Below, piece after piece: positions 1 through 8,765 of a DNA stretch of 64,000 nucleotides. Position numbers and translations under genes: made by a program. The stretch is taken from contig NZ_JADYTJ010000008.1 in assembly GCF_021531075.1 (NCBI RefSeq), positions 29,143-93,142 of the forward strand. Direction: 5' to 3'. Every line of letters begins with the position of its first letter. The first letter of the stretch is position 1. This DNA comes from Bacteroides caecigallinarum (GTDB taxonomy: Bacteria; Bacteroidota; Bacteroidia; Bacteroidales; Bacteroidaceae). Under the pieces are notes generated by a model that did no database searches, had not been told where the DNA came from, and saw only the letters and a program-made list of their open reading frames with translations.

Positions 1-46
1 ATTTCTTTTTGTTTTTATGCCAAATTTACTTCTATGTTTGATTTTT

Positions 47-727
47 TTATGAATTTTGTTGCTCTTCAAGCTTGTGCGACTCACATTTATATACTTTGCC
101 TGGATATTCGGAAAGTAGGTTTATATTATGAGTTGTCATTATTATGGCCGAGCCTTGCGAACATATTTCTCTGAGGAGCTCAACAATTTTGTGACCTGTT
201 TCTACATCAAGATTACCTGTTGGCTCATCAGCAAGAATGAGCTCCGGCTTGTTTAGTATAGCCCTTGCTATTACAATTCGCTGTTGTTCGCCTCCTGACA
301 ACTCGTTTGGCATTTTATATCCTTTTGTTTCCATGCCAACTTGTGTGAGTACTTCGGCTATTCTGTTCTGGATGTCGTTATTGTTTTTCCACCCTGTAGC
401 TTTCAATACAAATTCCAGATTTTCTTTTACAGTACGGTCTGTAAGCAACTGGAAGTCTTGAAAAACAATGCCTATTCTTCTTCTTAATGCAGGTATATGC
501 TTTCTTTTTATGGTTTTCATGTCATATCCCAGCACAGTTGCATTGCCGTCTTTTATGTCGAGCTCTCCGTAAATGGATTTCAGGAAAGTGGATTTTCCAC
601 TTCCAACTTTACCTATAAGATATACAAATTCTCCAGGACAGATGCTGAAACTGATATTTTCAAGAATCTCCTGTTCCTGTTGCCAGATGCTTACATTACT
701 ATATGATATAAGTGCTCCTTCGCTCAT
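47..727 (-). CDS. ftsE: Cell division ATP-binding protein FtsE
   Basis: ABC-type ATPase of 226 residues. Walker A (GKVGSGKST, about residues 39-47), signature LSGGEQQR and Walker B with [11 protein letters not shown] are all visible, and the single-domain length fits FtsE. In the family, FtsE pairs with the membrane protein FtsX at the septum and controls peptidoglycan hydrolases. FtsX is not in this window. The gene starts 3 bp after hisIE on the same strand, so it looks like the last gene of the his operon. The generic ABC fold makes LolD-type ATPases an alternative, but the length and the EPTGNLD context favour FtsE. Confidence 0.85.
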   Translation of the reverse strand: MSEGALISYSNVSIWQQEQEILENISFSICPGEFVYLIGKVGSGKSTFLKSIYGELDIKDGNATVLGYDMKTIKRKHIPALRRRIGIVFQDFQLLTDRTVKENLEFVLKATGWKNNNDIQNRIAEVLTQVGMETKGYKMPNELSGGEQQRIVIARAILNKPELILADEPTGNLDVETGHKIVELLREICSQGSAIIMTTHNINLLSEYPGKVYKCESHKLEEQQNS

Positions 728-730
728 TGA

Positions 731-1342
731 TTAATGTTTTTTCCAGGTTTCACTGTGGCGTTCCTTAAGTTCTCTGGCCAAGTCTTCTATACGGTAGCCT
801 TTCGATGTCAGTAATACTATAAGGTGATAGATGAGGTCGGCTCCTTCGTAAATCAGTCTTTCGTCAGTACCGTTGCATGCTTCGATTATGGTTTCAACAG
901 CTTCTTCGCCCACTTTCTGTGCCATTTTGTTCACTCCCGATTGGAAGAGGCTTGTTGTGTAAGATTTTTCCGGCATTTCTTCGTGGCGTTTGCAGATGAA
1001 GTCCTGAAGCTCTTTAAGGAACATGATATCCTGTTCGTTCTTATCGCCCCAGCAAGTGTCAGTACCTAGGTGGCAGACAGGTCCTACAGGATTAACCATT
1101 ATAAGAAGTGTGTCGTTATCACAGTCGGCCTTTATTGATACTACATTCAGGAAGTTACCACTTTCTTCACCCTTAGTCCAAAGTCTGTTTTTTGTGCGGC
1201 TGAAGAATGTAACCTTGCCTGTTTCTACTGTTTTCTGATATGCTTCTTCGTTCATGAACCCCAGCATAAGTACTTTCTGAGTGTAATTATCTTGTATGAT
1301 GGCTGGAATAAGTCCATTCATTTTGTCAAAATTCAATTCCAT
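731..1342 (-). CDS. hisIE: Bifunctional phosphoribosyl-AMP cyclohydrolase / phosphoribosyl-ATP pyrophosphatase HisIE
   Basis: Catalyses steps 2 and 3 of histidine synthesis: PR-ATP to PR-AMP, then ring opening of PR-AMP. The N-terminal half is HisI-like, with WTKGEESGN, the acidic DCDNDTLL metal site and cysteines in GPVCHLGTDTCW (residues 1 to about 110). The C-terminal half is HisE-like, with the helical EEAVETIIEA segment. The length of 203 residues is normal for the fusion. It lies between hisF (39 bp gap) and ftsE in one leftward transcription unit. Confidence 0.96.
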   Translation of the reverse strand: MELNFDKMNGLIPAIIQDNYTQKVLMLGFMNEEAYQKTVETGKVTFFSRTKNRLWTKGEESGNFLNVVSIKADCDNDTLLIMVNPVGPVCHLGTDTCWGDKNEQDIMFLKELQDFICKRHEEMPEKSYTTSLFQSGVNKMAQKVGEEAVETIIEACNGTDERLIYEGADLIYHLIVLLTSKGYRIEDLARELKERHSETWKKH

Positions 1343-1381
1343 AATGTCGTAATCAATTTTGGGTTAATATGTATGTGTATT

Positions 1382-2137
1382 TTAAAATCTTACGGAAATA
1401 CCTTCATTCTGAAGATACTCTTTAAGTTTCATAATAGGTATCTCTCCAAAGTGGAATACACTTGCAGCGAGTGCGGCATCTGCCTTACCAAGTGTGAATG
1501 CATCTCTGAAATGTTCCATCTTTCCTGCACCTCCTGAAGCTATTACAGGTATGTCAAGCGTTTCACTCAAATACGCCAAAGCTTCGTTTGCATATCCGGT
1601 TTTTACGCCGTCGTGGTCCATACTTGTGAAGAGGATTTCGCCTGCTCCGCGGTCGTTTACCTCTTTTGCCCATTCGTACAGATATCTTTCTGTTTCCACT
1701 CTTCCACCGTTAAGATAGCATTTCCATCCACAGGCTGTCTGTCTGGCGTCAATAGCAACCACACATACTTGTGAACCGAAATGTTTTGCTATTTCATCCA
1801 CAAGCATCGGATTTCTTATTGCAGCCGAGTTTACAGACACTTTGTCAGCACCGGCATTAAGCAGTCTGTCGACATCTTTAAGTTCGTTTATCCCACCACC
1901 AACAGTGAAAGGAATATTGATTTGTGCAGCTATTCTCTTTACGAGATCTGTAAATGTTTTTCTTCCTTCGTGGCTTGCTGTGATGTCGAGGTAAACAAGT
2001 TCGTCTGCTCCTTGTTCGCTATAAGCTTTTCCCAGTTCCACTGGGTCGCCCGCCTGACGCAGATTTACGAAGTTTGTACCTTTGACAGTCTGTCCGTCTT
2101 TTATGTCAAGGCATGGTATAATTCTTTTTGCAAGCAT
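1382..2137 (-). CDS. hisF: Imidazole glycerol phosphate synthase cyclase subunit HisF
   Basis: A (beta/alpha)8 barrel of 251 residues that joins PRFAR with HisH-derived ammonia to give imidazole glycerol phosphate and AICAR. The start [15 protein letters not shown] carries the first catalytic aspartate (CLDIKDG). The second lies in [14 protein letters not shown]. Phosphate-binding glycine loops occur in TVGGGI and ASGGAG. It follows hisA with a 2-bp gap, and its partner hisH is two genes upstream in the same operon. Confidence 0.97.
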   Translation of the reverse strand: MLAKRIIPCLDIKDGQTVKGTNFVNLRQAGDPVELGKAYSEQGADELVYLDITASHEGRKTFTDLVKRIAAQINIPFTVGGGINELKDVDRLLNAGADKVSVNSAAIRNPMLVDEIAKHFGSQVCVVAIDARQTACGWKCYLNGGRVETERYLYEWAKEVNDRGAGEILFTSMDHDGVKTGYANEALAYLSETLDIPVIASGGAGKMEHFRDAFTLGKADAALAASVFHFGEIPIMKLKEYLQNEGISVRF

Positions 2138-2139
2138 AA

Positions 2140-2877
2140 TCAGTCTTGTTTGTCAGAGTTTGATAAATCGGACAAGTCCTTTAGTTTAATTTTACCTTCA
2201 TATATTGCTTTCCCGAAAACTACGGCAGGAATACCGGCTTCGTCCAGTCTGTATATATCATCCAGGCAGCTTACTCCACCACTGGCTATCAGATGCATAT
2301 CCGGATGGTTTGCCATTATGCTTTTATAAAGTTCTATTGACGGTCCTTCCAGCATTCCATCCTTACTGATATCGGTACAAAGAACTTTTGATACTCCTTT
2401 TGAAGTATATTCTTTCAGGAAATCTTCAAGCATTATGTCGCTTTCCTCTTTCCATCCGTTGATAGCTATTTTATTGTCTTTTACGTCGGCTCCCAGAATT
2501 ATCTGTTCGTGACCGTATTTGTTCAGCCATTTTTCGAACAGTTGTGGATTCTGGACCGCTATGCTTCCCACGGTGACCATCTGTGCCCCGTTATCGAAAG
2601 CTATAATAAGATCCTCATCCGATTTTATTCCTCCTCCGAAGTCGATAATAAGAGAGGTTCTTCCGGCCAGTTGTTCCAAGATCCTGTAGTTGACAATATG
2701 TTTTGATTTGGCTCCGTCCAGGTCAACTACATGCAGTCGCCTGATTCCGTATGCCTCAAATTCTTTTGCTACTTCAACAGGATTTTCATTGTATATCTTT
2801 TTAGAGTCATAGTCTCCTTTTGAGAGACGGACGCATTTTCCGTCTATTATATCTATGGCGGGAATTATTTCTATCAT
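2140..2877 (-). CDS. hisA: Phosphoribosylformimino-5-aminoimidazole carboxamide ribotide isomerase HisA
   Basis: Barrel isomerase of 245 residues acting on ProFAR, the step before HisF/HisH. It starts [18 protein letters not shown], where the aspartate of AIDIIDG is the general base. The second acidic residue is in [14 protein letters not shown], and the usual IDFGGGI and IASGGVS phosphate loops are present. It is tightly packed with hisF (2 bp) and 20 bp downstream of hisH. Confidence 0.97.
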   Translation of the reverse strand: MIEIIPAIDIIDGKCVRLSKGDYDSKKIYNENPVEVAKEFEAYGIRRLHVVDLDGAKSKHIVNYRILEQLAGRTSLIIDFGGGIKSDEDLIIAFDNGAQMVTVGSIAVQNPQLFEKWLNKYGHEQIILGADVKDNKIAINGWKEESDIMLEDFLKEYTSKGVSKVLCTDISKDGMLEGPSIELYKSIMANHPDMHLIASGGVSCLDDIYRLDEAGIPAVVFGKAIYEGKIKLKDLSDLSNSDKQD

Positions 2878-2897
2878 AACAAGATATAATTATGTGT

Positions 2898-3488
2898 TTA
2901 TAGTTCTAAGAAATTTCTCAAGATTCTTTCTCCCGTCTTTCCGCTCTTTTCAGGGTGGAACTGTGTAGCATAAAAATTGTCTTTATGCAGTGCCGAACTG
3001 TAAGGCAGAATGTAGTTGGTACGTGCGGCAGTGAAATCATTCAGCGGAACATAATAGCTGTGGACGAAATAAACATACTCATCCTTCTCGAATCCTTTAA
3101 ACAGAGGACTTACGGCATTCTCGATAGTATTCCATCCCATGTGTGGCACTTTGTCAATGTGTCTTTGCGGACAGAACCTCTTTACATCTGTATCGAAAAT
3201 CCCGAGGCATTCAGTATTTCCTTCTTCCGAATATCTGCACATAAGCTGCATCCCAAGGCATATTCCCAGAACCGGCTGCCTTAAATCCTTTATTAATATA
3301 TCCAGATTCTGCTCCTTCAGGTATTTCATTGTGGTTTCCGCTTCGCCTACACCTGGAAATATCACTTTGTCTGCTTTAAGAAGTATCTCCTTGTCGGATG
3401 TTATGACAGGTGTCACTCCGATACGCTTTAAAGCATAATCCACTGAGAAAATGTTGCCTGCATTGTATTTTATGATTGCTACATTCAT
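2898..3488 (-). CDS. hisH: Imidazole glycerol phosphate synthase glutamine amidotransferase subunit HisH
   Basis: Class I glutamine amidotransferase of 196 residues that supplies ammonia to HisF. The nucleophile Cys sits in GICLGMQLM, and the His/Glu pair of the triad is in TQFHPEKSG. FPGVGEA near residue 46 is the usual oxyanion-region motif. It is the first gene of the leftward his cluster, with a Bacteroidetes -7 element about 38 bp upstream of its ATG. The earlier his genes (hisG, hisD, hisC, hisB) are not in this window. Confidence 0.97.
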   Translation of the reverse strand: MNVAIIKYNAGNIFSVDYALKRIGVTPVITSDKEILLKADKVIFPGVGEAETTMKYLKEQNLDILIKDLRQPVLGICLGMQLMCRYSEEGNTECLGIFDTDVKRFCPQRHIDKVPHMGWNTIENAVSPLFKGFEKDEYVYFVHSYYVPLNDFTAARTNYILPYSSALHKDNFYATQFHPEKSGKTGERILRNFLEL

Positions 3489-3525
3489 TGTTTTTCTTTA
3501 TTTACTGTTTGTTCAGTCGTTTTTG

Positions 3526-3533
3526 CAAAAGTA
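3526..3533 (-). promoter_or_regulatory. Bacteroidetes -7 promoter element of the his operon
   Basis: On the minus strand this reads TACTTTTG, a full match to the TAnnTTTG -7 consensus known for Bacteroides. No well-spaced TTTG -33 box is visible. The inferred start lies a few bases downstream, giving a leader of only about 30 nt, so there is no room for a histidine attenuator. The rest of 3534-3718 is AT-rich and holds nothing I can name. Confidence 0.55.
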
Positions 3534-3759
3534 ACTAAATAATATTTAATTCCTAGCTTTTATGTCAAAAAGTTTGCTTTATAGCATATTTTATTACATG
3601 ATATGATCTTATTATAATATATTTCTGAATAAAGTTTTTTATGATTATATGTTGTGATAAATAAATGAATTTTCTGTAATTTAATTGGGGGAATTAATAC
3701 AATTACAAAAATTATATATACCTTTACAATGTTGAAACAATATTAAACTAGTGGAAAAT

Positions 3760-3906
3760 ATGAAAACGAACAATGCTATTATTGAAGTGGAGGTTTATGA
3801 ATCTCCGAAATGTCAAGTGATAAGCTTGGAAAGTGAATCAACTATCCTTAGTGGTAGCGTTTCGTCAACGCATGAAGGATTTGAAGAAGATGAATATATT
3901 TGGTGA
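3760..3906 (+). CDS. Small acidic protein preceding the fimbrillin-like lipoprotein (48 aa)
   Basis: Short ORF with ATG and TGA. It encodes 48 residues with an N-terminal part ending in a YESPKCQVISLE segment, then a Ser/Thr/Gly stretch and an acidic end (FEEDEYIW). It has no signal peptide or membrane segment. The stop is 15 bp before the ATG of the GLUG lipoprotein, so the two are probably co-transcribed, and a weak -7-like TACCTTTA sits at 3719-3726. Small peptides with this layout (a Y-x-x-P start, an aliphatic strand, then a low-complexity tail) are common in Bacteroidales. Their function is not established, and I assign none. Confidence 0.6.
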   Translation: MKTNNAIIEVEVYESPKCQVISLESESTILSGSVSSTHEGFEEDEYIW

Positions 3907-3921
3907 ATTAAGATTTTATGT

Positions 3922-5973
3922 ATGAAAAAATATTTTATACCGTTCCTTATTCTAGGAACATCAATGTTGTATTCATGTACTAAAGAAGAAATTATTTCGG
4001 ATATAAATTCTTCAAGTGCTGAAAAAGTTAAAATGGAGTTCAAGGCAGGTATTGATGCTTTGTCTCGTACTGTTTTAACTACAAACAATGTTGTCGAATG
4101 GGAGGAAGATGATGCCATATCTTTATTTGATTCCAATGGTAATAATAAATTTACAACCTCGACTGGTGGATCTTCAGTTACATTTACTGGGTCAGCGCAA
4201 AATAATTTGGAGATATATTATGCATTATATCCGTATAATGCGAATGCTGCTATTTCCGGTAGTGTGATTACTACTACGTTGCCTGCCGAACAAGTTTCAT
4301 TTGAAGGTAGTTTTGCCAATATGCTAAATCCATCGGTAGCAAAGTCCGGCAGTGATAAAACTTTAGCTTTCAAAAATGCTTGTGCTTTGGTGAAGTTTAC
4401 TTTACAATATACCGGAAACAACGCTATTAAGAAAGTGATGTTTCGTGGAAATGGCGGAGAAGCATTGGCTGGGACAATACATATTGATGCTTTATCTGCT
4501 ACTCCTTCTGCGACAGTGGAAGCAGAATTTGCTGAAACAGAAGTTACACTCAGTGGTGAATTTACATCTGGGAAAACTTATTATTTTGTAACTGCTCCTG
4601 CTGAATTGAAAAATGGATTATCACTTGTTTTTTATGATAATAGCAATAAAGAATGGAAACGTTTGGGTAGTAATCCAGTGACATTGACAGCGGGACATAT
4701 ATTGGATTTGGGAACTGTTACCACTGGTGAATTTAAAGAAGTTGTTCATATTAGTAATGCAGATGAATTGATTAGTTGGGCTGCAAGAACAGATAAATTG
4801 ACTACAGATGTTGTTTTGGATGCGGATATTGATATGAACGATCAGGCATGGACTCCTGTAGGAAGTAGCATGACTGCCGGTGAAGGATATTCCGGTAATT
4901 TTGATGGTAATGGAAAAACTATAACGAATCTGACAGTGAGTGGAACAGGTAATGTAGGTTTCTTTGGTGGACTTGCCCAGGGTGCGAAGGTGCATGATGT
5001 TATATTTTCCAATGCTAAAATAACTGGCGACGGATCATCATCCGGTGTGGTTGCAGGTGTCAGTTTGGGTATCATTGATAACTGTAATGTAAATAATTCT
5101 ATTGTTTCGGGAAATAATGCCGGTGCCATAACAGGTAATAACAGTGTGCAGGTTAATAACTGTAATGTACAGGATGTTACAATAAATGGCAACTATTTGG
5201 CTGGTGGTATTTCTGCTTATAATTATGGTAAAATAGAATATTGTACAGTGTCTGGTGATAATACCCAAATAAAAGCGACAGGTTCAAGTTCTCGTGCCGG
5301 AGGAATAGTAGCTTCAAATTCAGAAGAAAATAATGTATCGACAAGTGGACGTTTGCTGAAATGTGCAGTTGAAAAAGCTAATATTTCTGGTGTTTGGGCT
5401 GGAGGAATAGCAGGAGAAAATGCTTTTGGAACAGTTGCACAGTGTGTAGTTGATAGAAGTGTAATTATTCATGAATCAGGTCAAAACAGTACTCGACTTG
5501 GTGGTGTAGTAGGTTACAATGCTCGTGGAGAAGTCGTTGCAAGTTATTCTGCATATACTACAGTTGGTGCACAAGATTTAAACTCGGAGGCTATGGGTGG
5601 AATCGTTGGTTACAATTACAGCTTGTCTGCTTATGTTTATGGATGCTATTCAACACATGTATCATTGCTTGGTAATGCTGGTAATAATATAGGTGCTATT
5701 GCGGGATATAATAACGGACATGTAACTTCATGTTATGCAGTTTTGCCTGAAAATGTATCAGATATTAACTTGGTAGGCAATAATATTGCAACGAGTGGGA
5801 TAGACCATTGCGTAGAAGTAGGTGGAAATAATTATACAGAACTTGAAAATGCCAGTGATCTTACAGTTACAGATGGTACCGTGTGGAAAGCTGCAGAAAT
5901 TTGGGAAATAACAGCTTCTGGTGCTACTCCTACGATAAATGTAAATTATATAGGAGAAGCCGGCACTAATTAA
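3922..5973 (+). CDS. Fimbrillin-family lipoprotein with GLUG repeats
   Basis: Surface or outer-membrane lipoprotein of 683 residues. It has a lipoprotein signal with lipobox LYSC (Cys19), then a fimbrillin/Mfa-like beta domain to about residue 260. This is followed by a long run of GLUG-type repeats (motifs such as GNFDGNGKTITNLTV and GGIAGEN/GGIVGYN). Such repeats form beta-helical stalks in adhesins. The region is AT-richer than its neighbours, as usual for variable surface proteins. It follows the 48-aa ORF by 15 bp and ends at a strong terminator. A role in adhesion or fimbria-like assembly is inferred; the ligand is unknown. Confidence 0.85.
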   Translation: MKKYFIPFLILGTSMLYSCTKEEIISDINSSSAEKVKMEFKAGIDALSRTVLTTNNVVEWEEDDAISLFDSNGNNKFTTSTGGSSVTFTGSAQNNLEIYYALYPYNANAAISGSVITTTLPAEQVSFEGSFANMLNPSVAKSGSDKTLAFKNACALVKFTLQYTGNNAIKKVMFRGNGGEALAGTIHIDALSATPSATVEAEFAETEVTLSGEFTSGKTYYFVTAPAELKNGLSLVFYDNSNKEWKRLGSNPVTLTAGHILDLGTVTTGEFKEVVHISNADELISWAARTDKLTTDVVLDADIDMNDQAWTPVGSSMTAGEGYSGNFDGNGKTITNLTVSGTGNVGFFGGLAQGAKVHDVIFSNAKITGDGSSSGVVAGVSLGIIDNCNVNNSIVSGNNAGAITGNNSVQVNNCNVQDVTINGNYLAGGISAYNYGKIEYCTVSGDNTQIKATGSSSRAGGIVASNSEENNVSTSGRLLKCAVEKANISGVWAGGIAGENAFGTVAQCVVDRSVIIHESGQNSTRLGGVVGYNARGEVVASYSAYTTVGAQDLNSEAMGGIVGYNYSLSAYVYGCYSTHVSLLGNAGNNIGAIAGYNNGHVTSCYAVLPENVSDINLVGNNIATSGIDHCVEVGGNNYTELENASDLTVTDGTVWKAAEIWEITASGATPTINVNYIGEAGTN

Positions 5974-5996
5974 TTTAATTCAATTGCTATATATTA

Positions 5997-6037
5997 ATGG
6001 GACACGATTTCACATTTGATACGTGTCCCATTTTTTT
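5997..6037. terminator. Bidirectional intrinsic terminator
   Basis: Stem ATGGGACACG (5997-6006) pairs with CGTGTCCCAT (6022-6031), followed by a T tract to 6037. It lies between the convergent GLUG lipoprotein and nuclease genes and can serve the plus-strand gene well. Confidence 0.85.
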
Positions 6038-6041
6038 AGTC

Positions 6042-7028
6042 TTATTTCTTGCCAGGCAATTGTGGAATAATACTTTCTATTCTGTTTTCCACTTCGTCAG
6101 GTAGTTTTGAGAAGAAATCCATTCCAGTAACATTTTCCACACTATCCACAGTCACCATGTATTTCTCTAAATCTTGTGAACGGGCGATGTTTTTGAATAT
6201 AAATCCCAAGGCTATAGGATTCTTTCTGTTATATATAAGTATAACCTTGAAGAATCTGTCAGGTACGGCAACCTTATGTCCGCCAATCCTTTTAGGTGAT
6301 TTGGAATCGAAAATTGGTCCGCATGCAATGTAAATTCTTCCATATTTGTCTGCCCAGTCTCTGCAAAGTTCTTCCAGGTCGTTCCAATCACCACGATTCA
6401 GATTGCCAACTTGAGGGCATATATTGCTCATATAGAACGATTCTATCATAGCCTGTCTGTTCCATTTCATATCCGCTGCCGGAGCCATGTGACCTCTGTC
6501 GTATCCGCTTTTGGTATAGTCCTTATGAACAACTCTCAGCTCAGGCAGGTCCGGATCGGGCATGAACCTGTCATATCTTTCTGTTTCTCCTTTAGTTTCT
6601 TCCCTGGTCAGTTCCCATGCCACCCAATTGGGGTTCTTATAATACTGGTTGTATGATAGGGTATAGCCTGTTCTGTTTATGATGATTTCCTTCTCGTATC
6701 TTCCCGGATATGTATAAACAGGTATTTCCAGATTAAGTTTAGGTGTTTCGGCAGATGAGGTTGTCTCTTCCTTGTTTCCTGATCTTATCTTTTCAATTAC
6801 CGGTTTCAGGTTTTCTGCCTGTGCTACTATTTCATCCTTAATCTTGTCGGCTTCCTGAACAGTCTTCTTTAAAGTTTTCTGTATTTTCTTATTGTCCGGG
6901 AGTTCCGGTAGATTTATGTTTTTATTCTCAGAATAAACATAGTAACCTCCGGCGCATAATCCGATAAGTATGATTAGCAGCAACGGTTTCCACTTAATAC
7001 CGCTTTTCGCTTTTTTCTTTTTTGCCAT
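6042..7028 (-). CDS. DNA/RNA non-specific endonuclease, NucA type
   Basis: Protein of 328 residues with an N-terminal Lys-rich end and one membrane or signal segment (LLLIILIGLCAGGYYVY). A linker leads into a DNA/RNA non-specific nuclease domain (about residue 110 to the end). The catalytic DRGH motif appears as YDRGHMAPAADM, and the downstream metal-binding Asn lies in FYMSNICPQ. The family cleaves single- and double-stranded DNA and RNA with Mg2+, acting outside the cytoplasm. It is the last gene of a leftward trio with the alaX-like gene (1 bp gap) and rhuM. Confidence 0.9.
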   Translation of the reverse strand: MAKKKKAKSGIKWKPLLLIILIGLCAGGYYVYSENKNINLPELPDNKKIQKTLKKTVQEADKIKDEIVAQAENLKPVIEKIRSGNKEETTSSAETPKLNLEIPVYTYPGRYEKEIIINRTGYTLSYNQYYKNPNWVAWELTREETKGETERYDRFMPDPDLPELRVVHKDYTKSGYDRGHMAPAADMKWNRQAMIESFYMSNICPQVGNLNRGDWNDLEELCRDWADKYGRIYIACGPIFDSKSPKRIGGHKVAVPDRFFKVILIYNRKNPIALGFIFKNIARSQDLEKYMVTVDSVENVTGMDFFSKLPDEVENRIESIIPQLPGKK

Positions 7029-7029
7029 A

Positions 7030-7488
7030 TTACTTAATAAGTTTGAATCTTATCCTCAGAATGCCATCGTTATAGTCGTGGCTTATAATCTTGAATGTTC
7101 CAATTTCTGATGTGTTATTAACATGAAGCCCTATGCAGAGGCATTCGTCGTAATCGCCAACCTTTACTATTCTTACAGTATCCGAGGCGTTTTCTGGCAA
7201 GCGTTTCAAGTCAAATCTGTCTGCAGCTTCCTTCTGTGTTATGAATTCTGTTGTCACATCAAGATGCCGTGCAATAACACTGTTTACGGTATCTTCTATT
7301 CTTGTAATATCTTCATCGTTCAGAGGCTGTGGTATGGCATAGTCCAGTTTGCTTTTCTTCCTTTCGATATGTGCCGAAACAGCTCTTCCGCATCCGAAGA
7401 GGTTTATCATTGTTCTGTTGATTATGTGTTCGCAGGTGTGCATGGGAGGAAATTCCTGTTTGTTGTGTGCGTTAAGTTGGGTTTCCAT
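7030..7488 (-). CDS. AlaX-like free-standing tRNA-editing domain protein
   Basis: Small protein of 152 residues resembling the second additional domain of alanyl/threonyl-tRNA synthetases. Metal-binding residues are visible as HTCEH (about residues 17-21) and C-x3-H in CLCIGLHV. Such proteins deacylate mischarged Ser-tRNA(Ala) or similar in the cytoplasm. The C-terminal strand set (GTFKIISHDYNDGILRIRF) fits the fold. It sits between rhuM and the nuclease. Its first 12 codons are strikingly similar to those of rhuM. Exact tRNA specificity cannot be read from the sequence. Confidence 0.75.
   Translation of the reverse strand: METQLNAHNKQEFPPMHTCEHIINRTMINLFGCGRAVSAHIERKKSKLDYAIPQPLNDEDITRIEDTVNSVIARHLDVTTEFITQKEAADRFDLKRLPENASDTVRIVKVGDYDECLCIGLHVNNTSEIGTFKIISHDYNDGILRIRFKLIK
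7448..7482 (-). repeat. Start-region repeat shared with rhuM (copy in alaX-like gene)
   Basis: This 35-bp segment matches 8505-8539 at 29 of 35 positions by hand count. Both copies encode the start T-Q-L-N-(A/V)-H-N-K-Q-E-(F/Y)-P. Most differences fall on third codon positions. Confidence 0.8.
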
Positions 7489-7492
7489 AAAT

Positions 7493-8551
7493 TTAGTTGT
7501 TCTGATTAATTAGATTTACAATTACTTTTACAATAATATCTTTTTCTTCTGTTCTGCTTTCTGCAATCATTAATGTAATGGCTACTAAAGTATTGTCGGC
7601 TATTCGCTTTTCTCCATTCTGTCTGTAAAGTATCCCATTGTTTTCCATAAACCAGAGAAACAGCATTGCGGCAATTCGTTTGTTCCCATCACTGAAAGAA
7701 TGATTCTTAGTCACTAAATATAGTAGCATTGCTGCTTTCTCTTCAATACTTGGATAAAGCTCAATTCCACCGAAAGTCTGGTATATAGTAGCGATTGAAC
7801 TTTTGAATGACTGATCTTTCTCATGTGCAAACAATTCGCTTTCACCGAATTTTCCTTTCAGGCTATTGATTGCTTCCATTGCATTCTCGTAAGTAGCTTG
7901 GAATTTATCACCTTTAGTTGTATGCTCTATAGTAAGTTGCTGATAGTCATATTTGTCAAGAGTGTCTAATGCATATACATAATCAGTCACTACGGCTAAA
8001 AGTCCTTTGGATTGCTCTGAGGTTAGCTGTTTCTGATTTTTTATTGTGTTTCCAAGAATGCGAACAATATCTTTAAGTTCCTCATATCTTTCCAATTTTA
8101 TTTTCTGATTGATGGCATACCCTTTTATGATATATTCTTTCAGAATTTTATTGGCCCAGATGCGAAATTGGGTTCCACGTTTGGATTTTACACGATAACC
8201 AACTGATATGATAACGTCTAGATTGTAATAAACCAGTTCTCTGGTTTGTAATTTCCCTTTTATAGCGCCATGTGAAGTGGTATGTGCAAAATTTGCACAT
8301 ACCACTTTTTCGTTTAATTCACCTTCTGAAAAAATATTTTTAATGTGTTTACCGATAACAGTTCTTTCTCTGCCGAACAATTCGCTCATTTGCGCCTGTG
8401 TCAGCCAAACTGTGTCATTATTTATTTTTACATCCAGTTTGATTTCACCGTCCTCAGCCTGGTAAATAATTATATTATCTGAAAGCTCGGATGCATTTAT
8501 CGTTGGATATTCCTGCTTGTTGTGTACATTAAGCTGAGTAGATTGATTCAT
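7493..8551 (-). CDS. RhuM-family protein with C-terminal Fic/Doc-type domain
   Basis: Protein of 352 residues. The N-terminal RhuM-type domain (about residues 25-190) contains the VWLTQAQMSELFGRERTV helix-turn-helix-like segment and a KRGTQFRIWA motif. The C-terminal domain carries a Fic/Doc motif, HSFSDGNKR, near residue 285, the active site that moves a nucleotide or phosphate onto a target protein. RhuM was named for a Salmonella pathogenicity-island gene. In Bacteroidales such genes are common accessory genes, often thought toxin-like. It is upstream of alaX on the same strand (4 bp gap). Confidence 0.85.
   Translation of the reverse strand: MNQSTQLNVHNKQEYPTINASELSDNIIIYQAEDGEIKLDVKINNDTVWLTQAQMSELFGRERTVIGKHIKNIFSEGELNEKVVCANFAHTTSHGAIKGKLQTRELVYYNLDVIISVGYRVKSKRGTQFRIWANKILKEYIIKGYAINQKIKLERYEELKDIVRILGNTIKNQKQLTSEQSKGLLAVVTDYVYALDTLDKYDYQQLTIEHTTKGDKFQATYENAMEAINSLKGKFGESELFAHEKDQSFKSSIATIYQTFGGIELYPSIEEKAAMLLYLVTKNHSFSDGNKRIAAMLFLWFMENNGILYRQNGEKRIADNTLVAITLMIAESRTEEKDIIVKVIVNLINQNN
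8505..8539 (-). repeat. Start-region repeat shared with alaX-like gene (copy in rhuM)
   Basis: Partner of 7448-7482. The rhuM copy is preceded by four extra codons (MNQS). The repeated residues lie outside the conserved RhuM domain, so they look like an added leader. Confidence 0.8.
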
Positions 8552-8726
8552 AATTAACTACATTATTGTTCGTTTTGCAAATTAACTAAAAATATTCATT
8601 ACTATGATATAATAGTCATTATTCATTCTATTTTTCATTACCATAGTGACAGAAATTTTAGAGAAATATAGTTTGCAAAGTGCTTAAATGTCTTTTATAA
8701 GACATTGAAAATAGGCGATTTTTAAT

Positions 8727-8734
8727 TATCTTTG
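8727..8734 (+). promoter_or_regulatory. -7 promoter element of lepA
   Basis: TATCTTTG matches the Bacteroidetes -7 consensus exactly and lies 31 bp before the lepA ATG. The rest of the rhuM-lepA gap (8552-8726) is AT-rich with no other recognisable element. Confidence 0.6.
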
Positions 8735-8765
8735 CACTCAAATTAATTTTACGCAATAAAAACGA

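Noticed and set aside
3489..3525. Histidine attenuator with His-rich leader peptide
   Set aside because: The leader after the -7 box is about 30 nt and has no His codon run or terminator.
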